Positions 1 through 9,055 of a stretch of DNA of 18,654 nucleotides are shown piece by piece. Within the stretch, counting starts at the first letter, position 1; the number at the start of each line of letters is the position of its first letter. The position numbers were made by a program, and so were the translations under genes. The notes below the pieces were generated by a model, which worked only from the letters and a program-made list of their open reading frames with translations, was not told where the DNA came from and searched no databases. The stretch is from Polyrhizophydium stewartii (taxonomy: Eukaryota; Chytridiomycota; Chytridiomycetes; Rhizophydiales). The DNA lies in assembly GCA_027604665.1 (NCBI GenBank), contig JADGIZ010000235.1, positions 1 to 18,654 of the forward strand. The letters run 5' to 3'.

Positions 1-545
1 CGACGTGACGTTGTCGACGGTCTTTAGGCACTCCTCGCGCTCAATCAGCTGAAGCGGATATTGTCCGTTGCAAGCGGTGATATGCCAGAGACAGCAAGCA
101 TGTCCGGCGTGCGTCAATGGGCGGCACATTTGACAGCGAAAACACGGCAAACGAAGCATGCGAGAGTGCAAGATGGATGCGATCAAAGCCGCGGAAGAGC
201 GACTCACGGAGCCATGCGTGCGCGAGTGTTGTTGGATGGATACCAGACTGTGAGGTGTTGTGTCGTGAGATCAGGCTGGATTGCGTGCCGCCACTGACCA
301 CGACGAGAGGGCATTACATTCGACGTGCAAGTGCATGGTACTTCAATCGCTTGCATGCTCGCTCACTTTACTTCAATGAGAGGCGACGAGAATACTGCTG
401 CAGCTGTTGCGCAGCCAGCAACGATATGGTTTGCTGCATTTCGAACCTGCAGAGTCGGAAACCATTTTGCACGTCGCAGCGCATATCCGTCAATAGTGCT
501 TCTGATCGTAAACGTGGGCAAAGCTTTGTTGTGGCCTTGCTGCAC
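1..545 (-). CDS. Partial multi-exon gene running off the left edge; weak mitochondrial-carrier-like features
   Basis: Three exons can be linked on the minus strand: an open frame to 367 (upper limit about 545), 293-146, and 48-1 (open at the edge). The introns are 366-294 (73 nt, donor GTGAGC) and 145-49 (97 nt, donor GTGTTT), and the frame holds across both. The joined product has a small-residue helix ending in SSPLIEV, then about 35 residues later LFRGF, and then LIEREECLKTV. That spacing loosely recalls one mitochondrial-carrier repeat (helix with Px[DE]xx, loop, then a G-[LF]-x-[RK]-G-F-like turn), but the carrier signature is not exact. No ATG was found in the first exon's frame, so the 5' end is unresolved; the 88 bases up to the neighbouring stop at 634 may hold it. 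The left end is truncated by the window. The splice continuity is seen directly; the family is a guess. Confidence 0.33.
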
Positions 546-633
546 TTAGCAATGACTTTCATTCGGTCGTGCGACAGACGCAAAAACATTTCAATTCAGC
601 CTGAAGCGCCACACCACTCCGTATTAGTTCACA

Positions 634-1958
634 TCACATTTCAAACTCGCGCAGATAATTGATAAAGCCACGATAGATCATGTCGCGAGTCGCACAGCTG
701 GCGCTGTGGTGGTGCCTATTCATCGTCGATCCGGCCACTTGCCTGAAGAGCACGGCGTTTTGACCGTAGTCTTCAGGGCGGCGACACATGCGCTGAAGGT
801 CGCCAGCGATTCGGGTCGCATAGTGTGGTTAGCATCATCAACCGCGCGGCGATTCTCCACTCAGCAGATCTGACACACCTTGGCAGTGCTCCAGAGCTCG
901 ACGGGAAGCATCACGGAAGGCGTGTGCTGATGGACCACCAATTCGACCTGTGAAGCAGCGAACTCGTCGAACCGCCGCTTGGTAGCCGGATGGCCGACGC
1001 CGAACTCCGTCTGCCACCTCCGTTATCAGCATCCCAGCATAATGTGCTATGATGCGACAGCAAGCAAGCCGTCGAGCACACCTGCATCTCATCATAGCTT
1101 GTTGCCGCAACATCATCCAGTAATATGCCTTGTGCGAGAGTGCTGCGGATTGAGTCAACGCCCAGTAAAAAACTGTGCATTGCACCGTGGCGCAGCTCAC
1201 CCGGATTCCGCTTGCTGGTGTGGCGGCTGCACGTCAGCCATCTCCTCCGCTGGCAGAGAGATCGCGAGAGCAGCAACTGCGGACGCCAGCGTGTGTGCGT
1301 TCGGGTCCGGCCGAGCCGACAGCCGAAGGAGCTGCAGGCACTCGCTGAGCCACTGCTCATCCGAGTCGGCATGCACAGGCACATCGCGCGCAGACGTGCG
1401 CGCAGATCGGGTTGCAGCAAGCCGACCGCGAGCAGACAGCAGCCGAGGTGGGCTACTCGTTGTCTGCGCATGCTGGTTTGATGTGCGGTACGGCGGGTTG
1501 CGGCATGGCACAGCGGCTGGAGTTGTCATGTGCGCCGCCGTGGCAGACATCGGCACTGATGCCAAAGGCGCCGGCACCTCCCACAACATGCCCACCACAT
1601 GTGCAATCGAAGGCGCACATGAGGTAGGGGATGCGAGCGTGGTGGGTGATGGCGGCGAGAAGCGCGAGTACATGTATCCTGCGGTAACTGGTGACCGTGG
1701 TAAGTTTGGAGGCTTGAACGGCGGCCTGATATCTTCCGCGGTTGCTATGGAAACACCTGAAACGCCAGCAAGAGCTATATCCAGCACATTCAGGCAAGGC
1801 GGTGGCAGACAAGACGGAGTTGGCCGGCGTGCAAAGGTGCGGGCTCGCATGTAGTGACGGGCGGACCGCATCAACCTGTCAGCGCCTCGACTTGCCGCGC
1901 CACGATGCGGCCGCTCTCCCGACTGCGCCGTTCCAAATCTCGTTGTATGCGTCGCCAT
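634..1958 (-). CDS. Spliced gene of unknown function, four exons
   Basis: The exons are 1958-1201, 1142-1082, 1010-879 and 792-634, giving 369 codons plus TGA. The introns are 1200-1143 (58 nt, GTGAGC...CCGCAG with GTTGAC upstream of the acceptor), 1081-1011 (71 nt) and 878-793 (86 nt, GCTAAC branch-like site). All junctions keep the frame. The last three exons give protein-like sequence: TLAQGILLDDVAATSYDEMQ, then EFGVGHPATKRRFDEF, ELVVHQHTPSVMLP, and a C-terminus ending FINYLREFEM. Residues 1 to about 190 are Ser/Pro/Ala/Thr-rich and look disordered; residues about 195-250 form an amphipathic helix around DEQWLSECLQLLRL. I recognise no domain. The start is the weakest part: the ATG at 1958 lies only 62 bp from the divergent gene's ATG, and later in-frame ATGs or an extra 5' intron are possible. 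A GC-type donor-like site (AG/GCAAGT) lies near 743 in the last exon but leads to no intron of normal length. Confidence 0.55.
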
Positions 1959-2020
1959 ATGGCCGGATGTGGACGTTGGGTCGACCTGATCGGACCGTCC
2001 GCATCTTAGCGCCAGTAAAG
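1959..2020. promoter_or_regulatory. Short divergent intergenic region
   Basis: This interval of 62 bp separates the proposed start of the minus-strand unknown gene from the ATG of the GDP-mannose pyrophosphorylase. I see no TATA or CCAAT element in it. If the minus-strand start is really further downstream, the pyrophosphorylase promoter extends leftward into what is now drawn as exon 1. Confidence 0.3.
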
Positions 2021-3909
2021 ATGAAGGCCCTCATCCTCGTCGGCGGTACGTGTGTCTGCCACGCACTCTCTCGCCTTGCGGGAGCACGCCTGTCCAGGAC
2101 GCAAACCGGTGCCGGTGCCGGCGCGCAGGCTGCCGCCCTCGCGCCGCGAGACGGCGGCGGCATGTCGGCCCGTGTCGCCGCCTCCCGCGACCGTGTCTCC
2201 TGCGGCGCGGGCGTCCCACACAGCCCTGCGGCCCTTGCGGCGTGCGGCCCCGCTTGCACGGCTGCGGCGCCCATGCCCCGCGAGCGCGCGCCGCTGCATG
2301 CCCCCCCCCCCGGCATGCCACCGCCTGCCTCGGCCCTCGGCTGACCGCCGCGCAATCGCGCCGCAATCACAACCGACAACGGCGGCGCGCCATGCCGCAC
2401 CGCCGCCGGCGCTACCGGCATCCAAACAGGCTTCGGCACTCGTCTGCGTCCGCTCACTTTCTCCAAGCCAAAGCCGCTCGTCGACTTCGCCAACAGGCCC
2501 ATGATTCTGCACCAGATCGAGGCTCTCGCCAAGGTGCGCTGCGGTGGCCTCCGTCCCAGAGGCCGGCCTCGATTGATCCCTGGCTTTGGCGCTGACGGCG
2601 GGCTCTGATGCACAGGTCGGCGTCAAGGAAGTTGTGCTTGCGGTCAACTACCAGCCCGAGACCATGGTCAGCGCGATGCAAAAGGTTGAAGAAGAGTTCA
2701 ACGTCAAGATCACCTTCTCGATTGAGCCCGAACCTCTGGGCACCGGTGCGGTCACGCTGGCGGCCGCGCTCTCTTAAGATCATCGGCGCATCTGACCTCT
2801 GCGCTGAACTGTTCCTTGATTGCGTCTGCCGCTGCCAGCCGGCCCACTCGGTCTTGCGCGCGACATCCTCGGACATGACGACTCGCCCTTCTTTGTGCTC
2901 AACTCGGACGTCATCTGCGAGTTCCCCTTCAAGAGTCTTCTCGACTTCCATCTCTCGCACGGCAAGGAGGGCACCCTAATGACGACGGCCGTCGAGGACC
3001 CCTCCAAGTTTGGCGTCATTGTGCTCAAGCCAGACTCGACGCAGATCGACCGTTTTGTTGAAAAGCCCAAGGAGTGGGTAGGCAACCAGATCAATGCCGG
3101 CATTTATATCTTCAATCCCAAGATCCTCAGCCGCATACCGGTACGACTCTCCTCGTGGTCTTGCAGCGGACGGCGCTCGTGCTCTCAGGCCCGTGGTGCG
3201 CCGCTGACCCTCCCTGCATACAGAACAAGCCCACGTCGATCGAGACGGGCATCTTCCCAAGGATGGCCAAGGAGGGCGAGCTGCACGCCACGCCGCTTGT
3301 TGGCTTCTGGGCCGACGTCGGCCAGCCCAAGGACTTCCTCACTGGCCAGGGCCTGTATCTCGCGTCCGTCGCAAAGCTGTCGCCCGAGAAGCTTGCCTCG
3401 GACACGTTCATCGAGGGCAACGTGCTGATTGACCCGACTGCCAAGATTGGAAAGGGCTGCAAGATCGGCCCCAACGTCGTCATTGGCCCCGGCGTTGTGA
3501 TTGGCGACGGCGTGCGCCTCAACAAAGCCACCGTCATGAGGGGCAGCTCTGTCAAGGACGTGAGTTTCGCTTCGCTGTGCTGCAAGTCTACCCCGCGCAA
3601 TTGCGTCTGACGCTCATACGCTCACTCTGGCTCCACGCGCCTGCTGCAACAGAACGCCTGGGTCAAGAACTCCATCATCGGCTGGTACTCGAGCGTTGGT
3701 CGCTGGGCCCGCCTGGACGGCGTCACTGTGCTGGGCGAGGATGTGCACGTCAAGGACGAGGTCTATACAAACGGTGCAACGGTTCTGCCACACAAGGCAA
3801 GCATGGCCGCAGAGTCCGGCCTGCTCGGCCGCTCCATAGCTCGGCTAATGCTCCGCGTGCCGTGCAGACTGTCAGCAACGACATTCTGGAGCCCCAGATT
3901 GTCATGTAG
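2021..3909 (+). CDS. MPG1: Mannose-1-phosphate guanylyltransferase (GDP-mannose pyrophosphorylase)
   Basis: The enzyme makes GDP-mannose from mannose-1-phosphate and GTP in the cytosol, for N-/O-glycosylation, GPI anchors and wall mannan. The exons are 2021-2045, 2430-2533, 2616-2745, 2839-3140, 3224-3559, 3653-3796 and 3868-3909. Together they encode 360 residues, against 361 in yeast Psa1. The nucleotidyltransferase domain has the N-terminal GGFGTRLRP signature (residues 8-16) followed by [19 protein letters not shown] with the metal-binding Asp at 110, and FVEKP with Lys162. [12 protein letters not shown] carries a second conserved Asp at 218. A C-terminal left-handed beta-helix of hexapeptide repeats follows (about 240-330: [33 protein letters not shown]). 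The protein ends in the family-typical EPQIVM. The first intron is unusually long and the last is of GC-AG type. No catalytic residue appears to be missing. The gene is convergent with the CFAP221 gene. Confidence 0.96.
2046..2429 (+). other. Long first intron of the GDP-mannose pyrophosphorylase gene
   Basis: This 384-nt intron (GTACGT...AAACAG) splits the glycine codon in the GG of the GGFGTRLRP loop, after only 25 coding bases. Every other intron modelled here is 50-104 nt. It is very GC-rich. A run of C near 2300-2311 is flanked by GCATGC on the left and GGCATGC on the right, which could fold as a hairpin. Introns placed just after the start codon often carry expression-enhancing elements; that role here is inference only. 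Confidence 0.85.
3797..3867 (+). other. GC-AG intron in the GDP-mannose pyrophosphorylase gene
   Basis: The last intron begins AAG/GCAAGC and ends CCGTGCAG, 71 nt in all, with a CTAAT branch-like site near 3844. A GC donor is needed: exon 6 ends ...VLPHK and exon 7 reads [13 protein letters not shown] and stop. Reading straight through loses the conserved C-terminus. The donor otherwise matches the extended consensus AG/GCAAG that is typical of GC-AG introns. Confidence 0.88.
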
Positions 3910-4114
3910 GCATCTGCGGAAAACCTTTGATGCGTCTGCCACCTGGATGCGCGTTCTTGCCGGTGGCTCTCGCATCACCACATGCTGCTTCGTATGCGCG
4001 TTCAGATGTGTCTGGGCGTGCCGAGATTGCGAAAGCGATCATGTTTCACAATTCACGAATGACACCCGGACGCGATCTCGCCCGGTCGATATGCTGTATT
4101 AAGCGCCATGCGTG
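3910..4114. other. Convergent intergenic region
   Basis: These 205 bases lie between the stop codons of the pyrophosphorylase (plus strand) and CFAP221 (minus strand). They must hold both 3' ends. I see no canonical AATAAA, no further gene and no repeat. Confidence 0.6.
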
Positions 4115-6841
4115 CTACGGGTGCAGCGAGTTTTCGGCGTCGTGCAGCGCCGCTGACATGTCCAGGCACATTTGGCGCAGGTCTACCTCGGTCGCGGCGA
4201 CTTTGCCAAACAGCCCGAGGTTGTACGCGTTCTGAGAATGGAAGATGTAGTGCGGCGAGGTCTCGTCGTGCAGCGAAATATGCTCGACGCGCATAGCCTC
4301 TGTGCCGGGGAGCGGATTCTGTCGGTTGATACTGGTCAGCGAGACGCATAGCCGCTGATCGGCCCGTTGAATCAGCCACCCACAAAGAGCGACGCCATGG
4401 GCGGCTCTGGGACAGTCATGATCTTGATGCTCAGTCGCTCCTCGCGCGTCTGCGTTCTTGGCGCTGCGCGAGATCACTGTCAACGAGATGCCTTTGCATC
4501 GCACGGGCACCCGAGCCGCGGTGACGCACCGACAGATGCAAATGAGATGGGCGGCATCTCAATCTTGAGCACGGTTGACTGATCCACATACTTGATGGGC
4601 TTGTATCCCATGCGCTCCGCGTACAGCGGCCGCATGCACTCCACCGGAGCAGGCCGCGCATACGAGGCGACATCCAGAAGCGGCGTCTCGTACATTTTAA
4701 GCGGCGCGTATCGGTAGTCCTGCGGAGCATCTGTTCTCATCGCATGATGCTTGTTTTGTGCACTGGCAATACGCTGCTGCAGCGGCGATGGCCCTCGTTT
4801 TGTGCGTCCGACCCAAGATGGCTCGTTGCCTGTACACAAGAATTAGTCGTCAGAGCTACTTGGAATCAGCAGGGGCTGTAAAAACGCAGCCAACCACCTT
4901 TAGATGCTTTGAGCAGGGCAATGCGCCGCTGCGCACGGATACGATGGATCACGATCCAGCCAGCCTTGACAAGGAGCCTGCTCAGGCGCTCGTCGGGCCG
5001 CTCGTCTGCCTCTGCGAGCGGCGGCACTCGGAGATCCATATCGGGGACCTTGATGCGCACGCTTGTATGGGTTGTCTGCGATGCGGCCTGAACGACTGCT
5101 GTTGAGATGCTTGTCGAGAGCGCAGTGCGCACAGGGGTCAGAGTTTGTGCCGTCGCGGCAGGGATTGTTGTTGGGATACCGTTGACCGTGCTCCCGGTAT
5201 CGCTCGAGACTGCCGAGGGAGAGGCGTAGGTCGGGACAGATGGAAAATCTCGTTTTGGAAACGAGTGTGATGGTCCCGCAGCGATGGCATCTGCACCGAG
5301 ACTCTCCGAGCACGGCATCCCAACTGCGCGATCCAGCTCCTCGCCAATGCATACAAAACGGCACAGATCCTTGCGCCGCTGGAGCTCTTCCTGCAATCGT
5401 GCTTGTCAGCACCGCAGCAGGCGCAAAGAGGCGATGCTGTAATGCAAGCGAGACGCAACTCGCGCGCGCAGTTGCTCTTCAAAGAGGTTTGGCTTTTGTG
5501 TGCTGATGCCTTGATCTCGGCGGATTGCCTCGTCACATTTTCGGCGCGGGGACGACTGCAACACGCCGGCATGCATGACTTTCTCGCCAGACTTGTTGGC
5601 AGTAACAAGAGTCTGCTCCGGCCCCGAAATGAATTCTGCGCTCGGGCTCGTGTGTGCATCCGTGGATACCAAGAGCCCTCGCCGAGGGCTGCTTGGAGGA
5701 TATTCAAATCCAGAATCGCCCGCCTGATTTTCTGTGATGTCGTGCATCGCGGGCTCGAGCCACTGCAGTGGAGCAGGATGCTTTGGCGGAAGCAAAACGC
5801 CGCTTCCGCGCGCCTGGCACTGCAGCGACACGAATCCAAACTGAGACGTCGACAGCGTAAAGACAATGTGTGCGTGACAGAGGGTCAGAGGCATGAACGA
5901 AACGGTGACGGGAGTTACCGAGTTGGCTCTAAGCACGCCTGACGAGGTGGTCAGATTGCGCATCATCCGAAACTCGGCTTGGTTGGGCCGAAAAGGACAG
6001 ATACCCACCTTCCCGCGGCCAGACGGAGAAGCAGTTAAACGGCTGCTCTTCCGCGACGCTGATCTGGAATTCAAAGTCGACGCCGGTGCTGTTGGGCAGC
6101 ATTATCGTCTTGCTGCATTTTTGGTGTAGCGACTGTCGGCCAAACGCTAAATGCTGCGGGATGCGAAGGTCGAGCAAGGCGGGGAACCCTGCGCATGCGG
6201 ACGATAAGGCAGGCGTCAGTATTTGCATCCGTCTCTGTTCTGCGCGTGTGTCGCAAGCGAAGGCTCTCACCATGCAGCTGCACAGGAATGGTCGGTGCGA
6301 TGCTGGAGCTGACAAGCAGGATCTCCTGCACATGCTCCCACGACCCCGGGCTGAACTCGATCTCGACGGTCTCGCACTCGCCTGGATAGATGTATCCGCG
6401 CTTGTGCGTGACGATGTGAAAGCCAGAGTCTGGCGGTGGCCCGCGAAACTGCAGCCGCGTGCGCTCGGTGCTCGTGTTCCGCACCCTCAGCGTTTTCGTA
6501 AAGACGACGGCGACCGGCGCGCGTGTTGCCGTGTCGTCGCGGCGGTCGTCGGTACCTGCCGAGGCATGTGGATTCGGCAGCATGACCGCAGGAGTGTGTG
6601 CAGCAGCGCTGGGATGCTCTTGGGGCACAACTGATGGGTCGGCATTGCCAAGGTCTGGGCTGAGGACCGAGATGAGCGGCACGGGCAGCGCTGGCGTCGC
6701 TTGGTCAGGCGCCGATGCGCCAGGCTGCGTTGGCGATGCTCCGCGATCCGGAATGCCGCCATCCGCAGGGATGCTGGCGTGCGTTGAGATGGCGCTGAAG
6801 GGAAAGTGCAGATACGGCGGCTCGATGGAGAGCAGCGGCAT
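4115..6841 (-). CDS. CFAP221: Cilia- and flagella-associated protein 221 (PCDP1/FAP221-like)
   Basis: In animals and algae this family is a calmodulin-binding component of a central-pair projection of the motile axoneme. Seven exons are modelled: 6841-6271, 6188-6009, 5938-5460, 5390-4898, 4829-4530, 4463-4384 and 4318-4115. Their six introns are 65-82 nt, all in phase, encoding 768 residues (human about 840). Residues about 110-190 form an ASH/MSP-like beta domain (TLRVRNTSTERTRLQF, YPGECETVEIEFSPGSWEHV, then IPVQLHG). A second follows: FPALLDLRIPQHLAFG, then VDFEFQI, VTPVTVSFMPL and STSQFGF. Residues about 380-410 look coiled-coil (LFEEQLRAR joined to EELQRRKDL). The basic stretch IVIHRIRAQRRIALLKASK near 550 matches the family's conserved helix and could bind calmodulin. 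An extra Pro/Ala/Thr-rich insert sits at about residues 20-105. The first five junctions are well supported; the last two (4529-4464 and 4383-4319) were chosen by frame and intron length. The ATG at 6841 is the first in frame. Confidence 0.85.
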
Positions 6842-7252
6842 GATGGCGCTGGATTGGCGCGGCCCGCGTGTGCGTGTTGGTCGGGATTCCGTGAGACTCT
6901 GGAGAATCGAGGCAATCGCACATCCTCAGGTCAGCTCGATGTCGCCGGCACGAGCCGGACGACCGCAGGCATTGGCTCCGAGCTCGTGGCTGCGGGTCGA
7001 GGACGATGGCTGTCAACAGGCCCTCCGCGCACGCCACGCCGCGGCCGCGTTGCTTGACAGCTCGTGCGAGAGCACACCTATATAAGCCGCCCTGCCGCCT
7101 GCCCTCAAGAGGCGCCCGCCGCCTCTCTCCGTGACGCCCCGCGCCCGGGCACGCCTGCTCGACCCACTTGCTGCCGCGATCGGCCCACACGCCAGCTCGC
7201 ATTCAAGACAAGCCCCCGCTCGACGTCAACCGCATCGCCGCACGTTCCGGCC
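6842..7252. promoter_or_regulatory. Divergent promoter region between CFAP221 and the HTH gene
   Basis: This 411-bp region lies between the start codons of two divergently transcribed genes, so it should hold both promoters and 5' UTRs. It contains a TATA box reading toward the HTH gene (7079-7086). ATTGG (inverted CCAAT) occurs at 6853-6857 and 6971-6975. The long open frame that continues upstream of 7253 runs through the TATA box and is therefore probably not translated. Confidence 0.6.
7079..7086 (+). promoter_or_regulatory. TATA box of the HTH gene
   Basis: The sequence TATATAAG is a full TATA match, 167 bp upstream of the ATG at 7253. Transcription would be expected to start around 7110. 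It is the only clear TATA element I saw upstream of a gene in the window. Confidence 0.6.
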
Positions 7253-8605
7253 ATGACGCAGGAAGCCGAACCGCCTCGCACCCCGCAGCTGCGCGCGCTG
7301 CCGCTCGAGCTGGAGCACGAGCAGCTGCAGCGACAGGAGGACAAGCGCGAACTCCGCCCGATGGACGAGATGGGGGATGCGCAGCCGCCGCCGCAGACGC
7401 CGCTCCACCAGCAGGCCAAACGCAAGCGCCCGCGCAGCCGCGACGACGGCAGCGGTCGCAAAGTCATGCGCCGCCTGAGCTACTCGGCCGCGGAGAAGCT
7501 CGACATCATCCGGTGCGCCGAGGCGACGACGCAGGGCCACGCCGCGCACGTCCACGGCGTGCACAAGTCCATGATCTCGCGCTGGATGCGCATTCGCGGC
7601 AAGATCAAGGCGGCCAAGCCGTCAACGCGGCGCATCGGCTCGGGCCGCAAGCCGTATAAGAACACCTTTGGGTCCGGCGCTGACCCGGATGGCGAGGCTG
7701 ACGGCGAGCCGGCAGCAGACCGTGTCCGCCGACCCCCGAGGAACGGCCGCCGCCGCCGCGACGACGACAACAGCGATTGCGACGAGACAAACAGTCAGGA
7801 CAGCGCGATTGGATGGGGATCTGACGGCTGGACTAGGTCTGCTGGCTCGTCGCATCCATCGCAATCCTCGCCGCCCTTGGCCTTCCATCGCTGCAGTCGC
7901 GGCAGCGCGCCGACGTCCCCATCAGTTTCGGCCGCTCGGCGCAGGCTGCTCGAGCGAGTCCATGACACCGCAGGCTCGAGCGGCGAGACCCACATGTGGC
8001 CGTTTGAGGGCGACGTCAATACGCCGGCTCCTAACCTGTCTGCGGCGCTCATGAACAGCCAGTTTGAGCCCGTCAACCTGCCAGTGACGACGCCCGTCAC
8101 AATGGAAACGCCGCAGGAAATGGCACCGTGCACCCCCGCCCACGCCCCGCCGCTGAACGTCTCCCATTTGTTTTTGCAGATGGCATTTGACATGCAGCAG
8201 CACATGGGGCATCCGCAGCCGACTGGCAGCAGCGTGGGAGCCACCCTGCCTCTGTTCCACCTCCGCCAGCTCTTGCCCGTCGCCAGCAACAGTGCGTGCG
8301 ACAGCGGTAGCAGCGATCTCGGGTCCAGCCGCGAGGACAGTGCCGCCGGCGTTTCTCCAGCCTACGAGGTTGTACGCGACCGCTCGAGCACACCGGAGCG
8401 GCTCTTTGAATCCTGCGATGACGAGAGCCGCAGCGACGACGCTAGTCACGACTTTGAAAACAGCAGCAACGACCACGAGAATACCCGCACCAGCCCGCGC
8501 GCTCTCGCTGGTCGCAAGAATTCGGTCAGCATGGCCAACGGGCTCGGGCTCGGGCTGGGGCGGCTTGCTTATGCTTTCCCGATCCAGCCGATTCCTCCTC
8601 CCTGA
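7253..8605 (+). CDS. Helix-turn-helix DNA-binding protein (CENP-B/Psq-type HTH), single exon
   Basis: The gene encodes 450 residues, uninterrupted. A nuclear localisation-like KRKRPRSR lies at about 57-64. A homeodomain-like HTH follows at about 74-120: RLSYSAAEKLDIIRCAE, then GHAAHVHGVHKSMISRW, MRIRGKI. This fits the pattern of CENP-B N-terminal, Psq and Tc5/pogo transposase HTH domains: a basic first helix, an 'AAxxxGVxxSxISRW' recognition unit, then a basic tail. After it comes RRIGSGRKPYKN, which is AT-hook-like. The remaining 310 residues are Ser/Pro/Asp-rich and look disordered, with acidic Ser-rich stretches (DDESRSDDASHDFENSSNDHEN). There is no DDE catalytic domain, so this is a regulator or a domesticated HTH rather than a transposase. 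It is likely nuclear. The ATG at 7253 was chosen because the TATA box lies downstream of the alternative ATG at 7064. Target genes are unknown. Confidence 0.78.
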   Translation: MTQEAEPPRTPQLRALPLELEHEQLQRQEDKRELRPMDEMGDAQPPPQTPLHQQAKRKRPRSRDDGSGRKVMRRLSYSAAEKLDIIRCAEATTQGHAAHVHGVHKSMISRWMRIRGKIKAAKPSTRRIGSGRKPYKNTFGSGADPDGEADGEPAADRVRRPPRNGRRRRDDDNSDCDETNSQDSAIGWGSDGWTRSAGSSHPSQSSPPLAFHRCSRGSAPTSPSVSAARRRLLERVHDTAGSSGETHMWPFEGDVNTPAPNLSAALMNSQFEPVNLPVTTPVTMETPQEMAPCTPAHAPPLNVSHLFLQMAFDMQQHMGHPQPTGSSVGATLPLFHLRQLLPVASNSACDSGSSDLGSSREDSAAGVSPAYEVVRDRSSTPERLFESCDDESRSDDASHDFENSSNDHENTRTSPRALAGRKNSVSMANGLGLGLGRLAYAFPIQPIPPP

Positions 8606-9055
8606 GGCGTGCCCGACCACCAAGTCACCCTGCATCCACTGACACATCTGCGCGAGCATAGCGCCAGTCATGACCCTTATTTGAAAGCCATTCTTCTATC
8701 TCTCTCCATCAGCATCTCGCATCTGCGCCGATACGTTGCCTGCTCTTTGGCATTAAACTCGCAGCGTGTTGTGCGAGTTTGCCCGGTTGCCGGAAGGATG
8801 GTCCGTTGGAGCGTGGCGACACTCAGACAACGGGCTGCCTTGCAGCCAGGCGGGCGTGGACACCGTGCAGACGGTTGGGAGCTGCATCCAGGCCCATTCC
8901 CTCCCGGCTGCGTGGCCGCCAGCAGCCCTCTTGCCCGGCAAGCAGCGGCCTGACCCTCGACACCGCGCTGACATCGACGCCGTTGTTGTCTGGCGGCTGC
9001 CACTGCTCGACGCACCTGCCTGCGCGTGGCCGCCGGCTGGCGCAACGCCTGCACC
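8606..9055. other. Intergenic region upstream of the dynein light chain gene
   Basis: These 450 bases hold the 3' end of the HTH gene and the promoter of the roadblock light chain gene. They contain a perfect inverted repeat (8755-8780), two GTTGCC hexamers (8735-8740, 8786-8791) and a pyrimidine-rich tract at about 8691-8711. No supported coding region was found. Confidence 0.5.
8755..8780. repeat. Perfect 9-bp inverted repeat with 8-nt loop
   Basis: AAACTCGCA (8755-8763) is followed eight bases later by its exact complement TGCGAGTTT (8772-8780). It lies 150 bp after the HTH stop codon and about 275 bp before the light-chain ATG. It could be a 3' UTR hairpin or a binding site for a dimeric factor. 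Confidence 0.6.

Noticed and set aside
368..589. 73-codon minus-strand frame starting MFLRLSHDR
   Set aside because: It overlaps the exon frame that splices in phase to the left-edge gene, and I found no in-phase continuation; it might still contribute an upstream exon.
117..662. 181-codon open frame on the plus strand
   Set aside because: It is rich in Cys, Arg and Ser with no motif, and overlaps the better supported minus-strand exons at both ends.
979..1854. 291-codon open frame on the plus strand
   Set aside because: It is antisense to the spliced minus-strand gene, whose introns and exons give coherent sequence; this frame reads through those introns.
2052..2595. Long plus-strand frames within the first intron of the pyrophosphorylase gene
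   Set aside because: They are Arg/Pro/Ala-rich and run across a splice acceptor that the conserved protein requires.
7064..7252. Upstream extension of the HTH protein to the ATG at 7064
   Set aside because: The extension would place the TATA box (7079-7086) inside the coding sequence; the added residues are low complexity.
8735..8791. GTTGCC hexamers as RFX X-box half-sites upstream of the dynein light chain gene
   Set aside because: Neither has the second half-site (RRNRAC) at proper spacing, so they are not supported as ciliary X-boxes.
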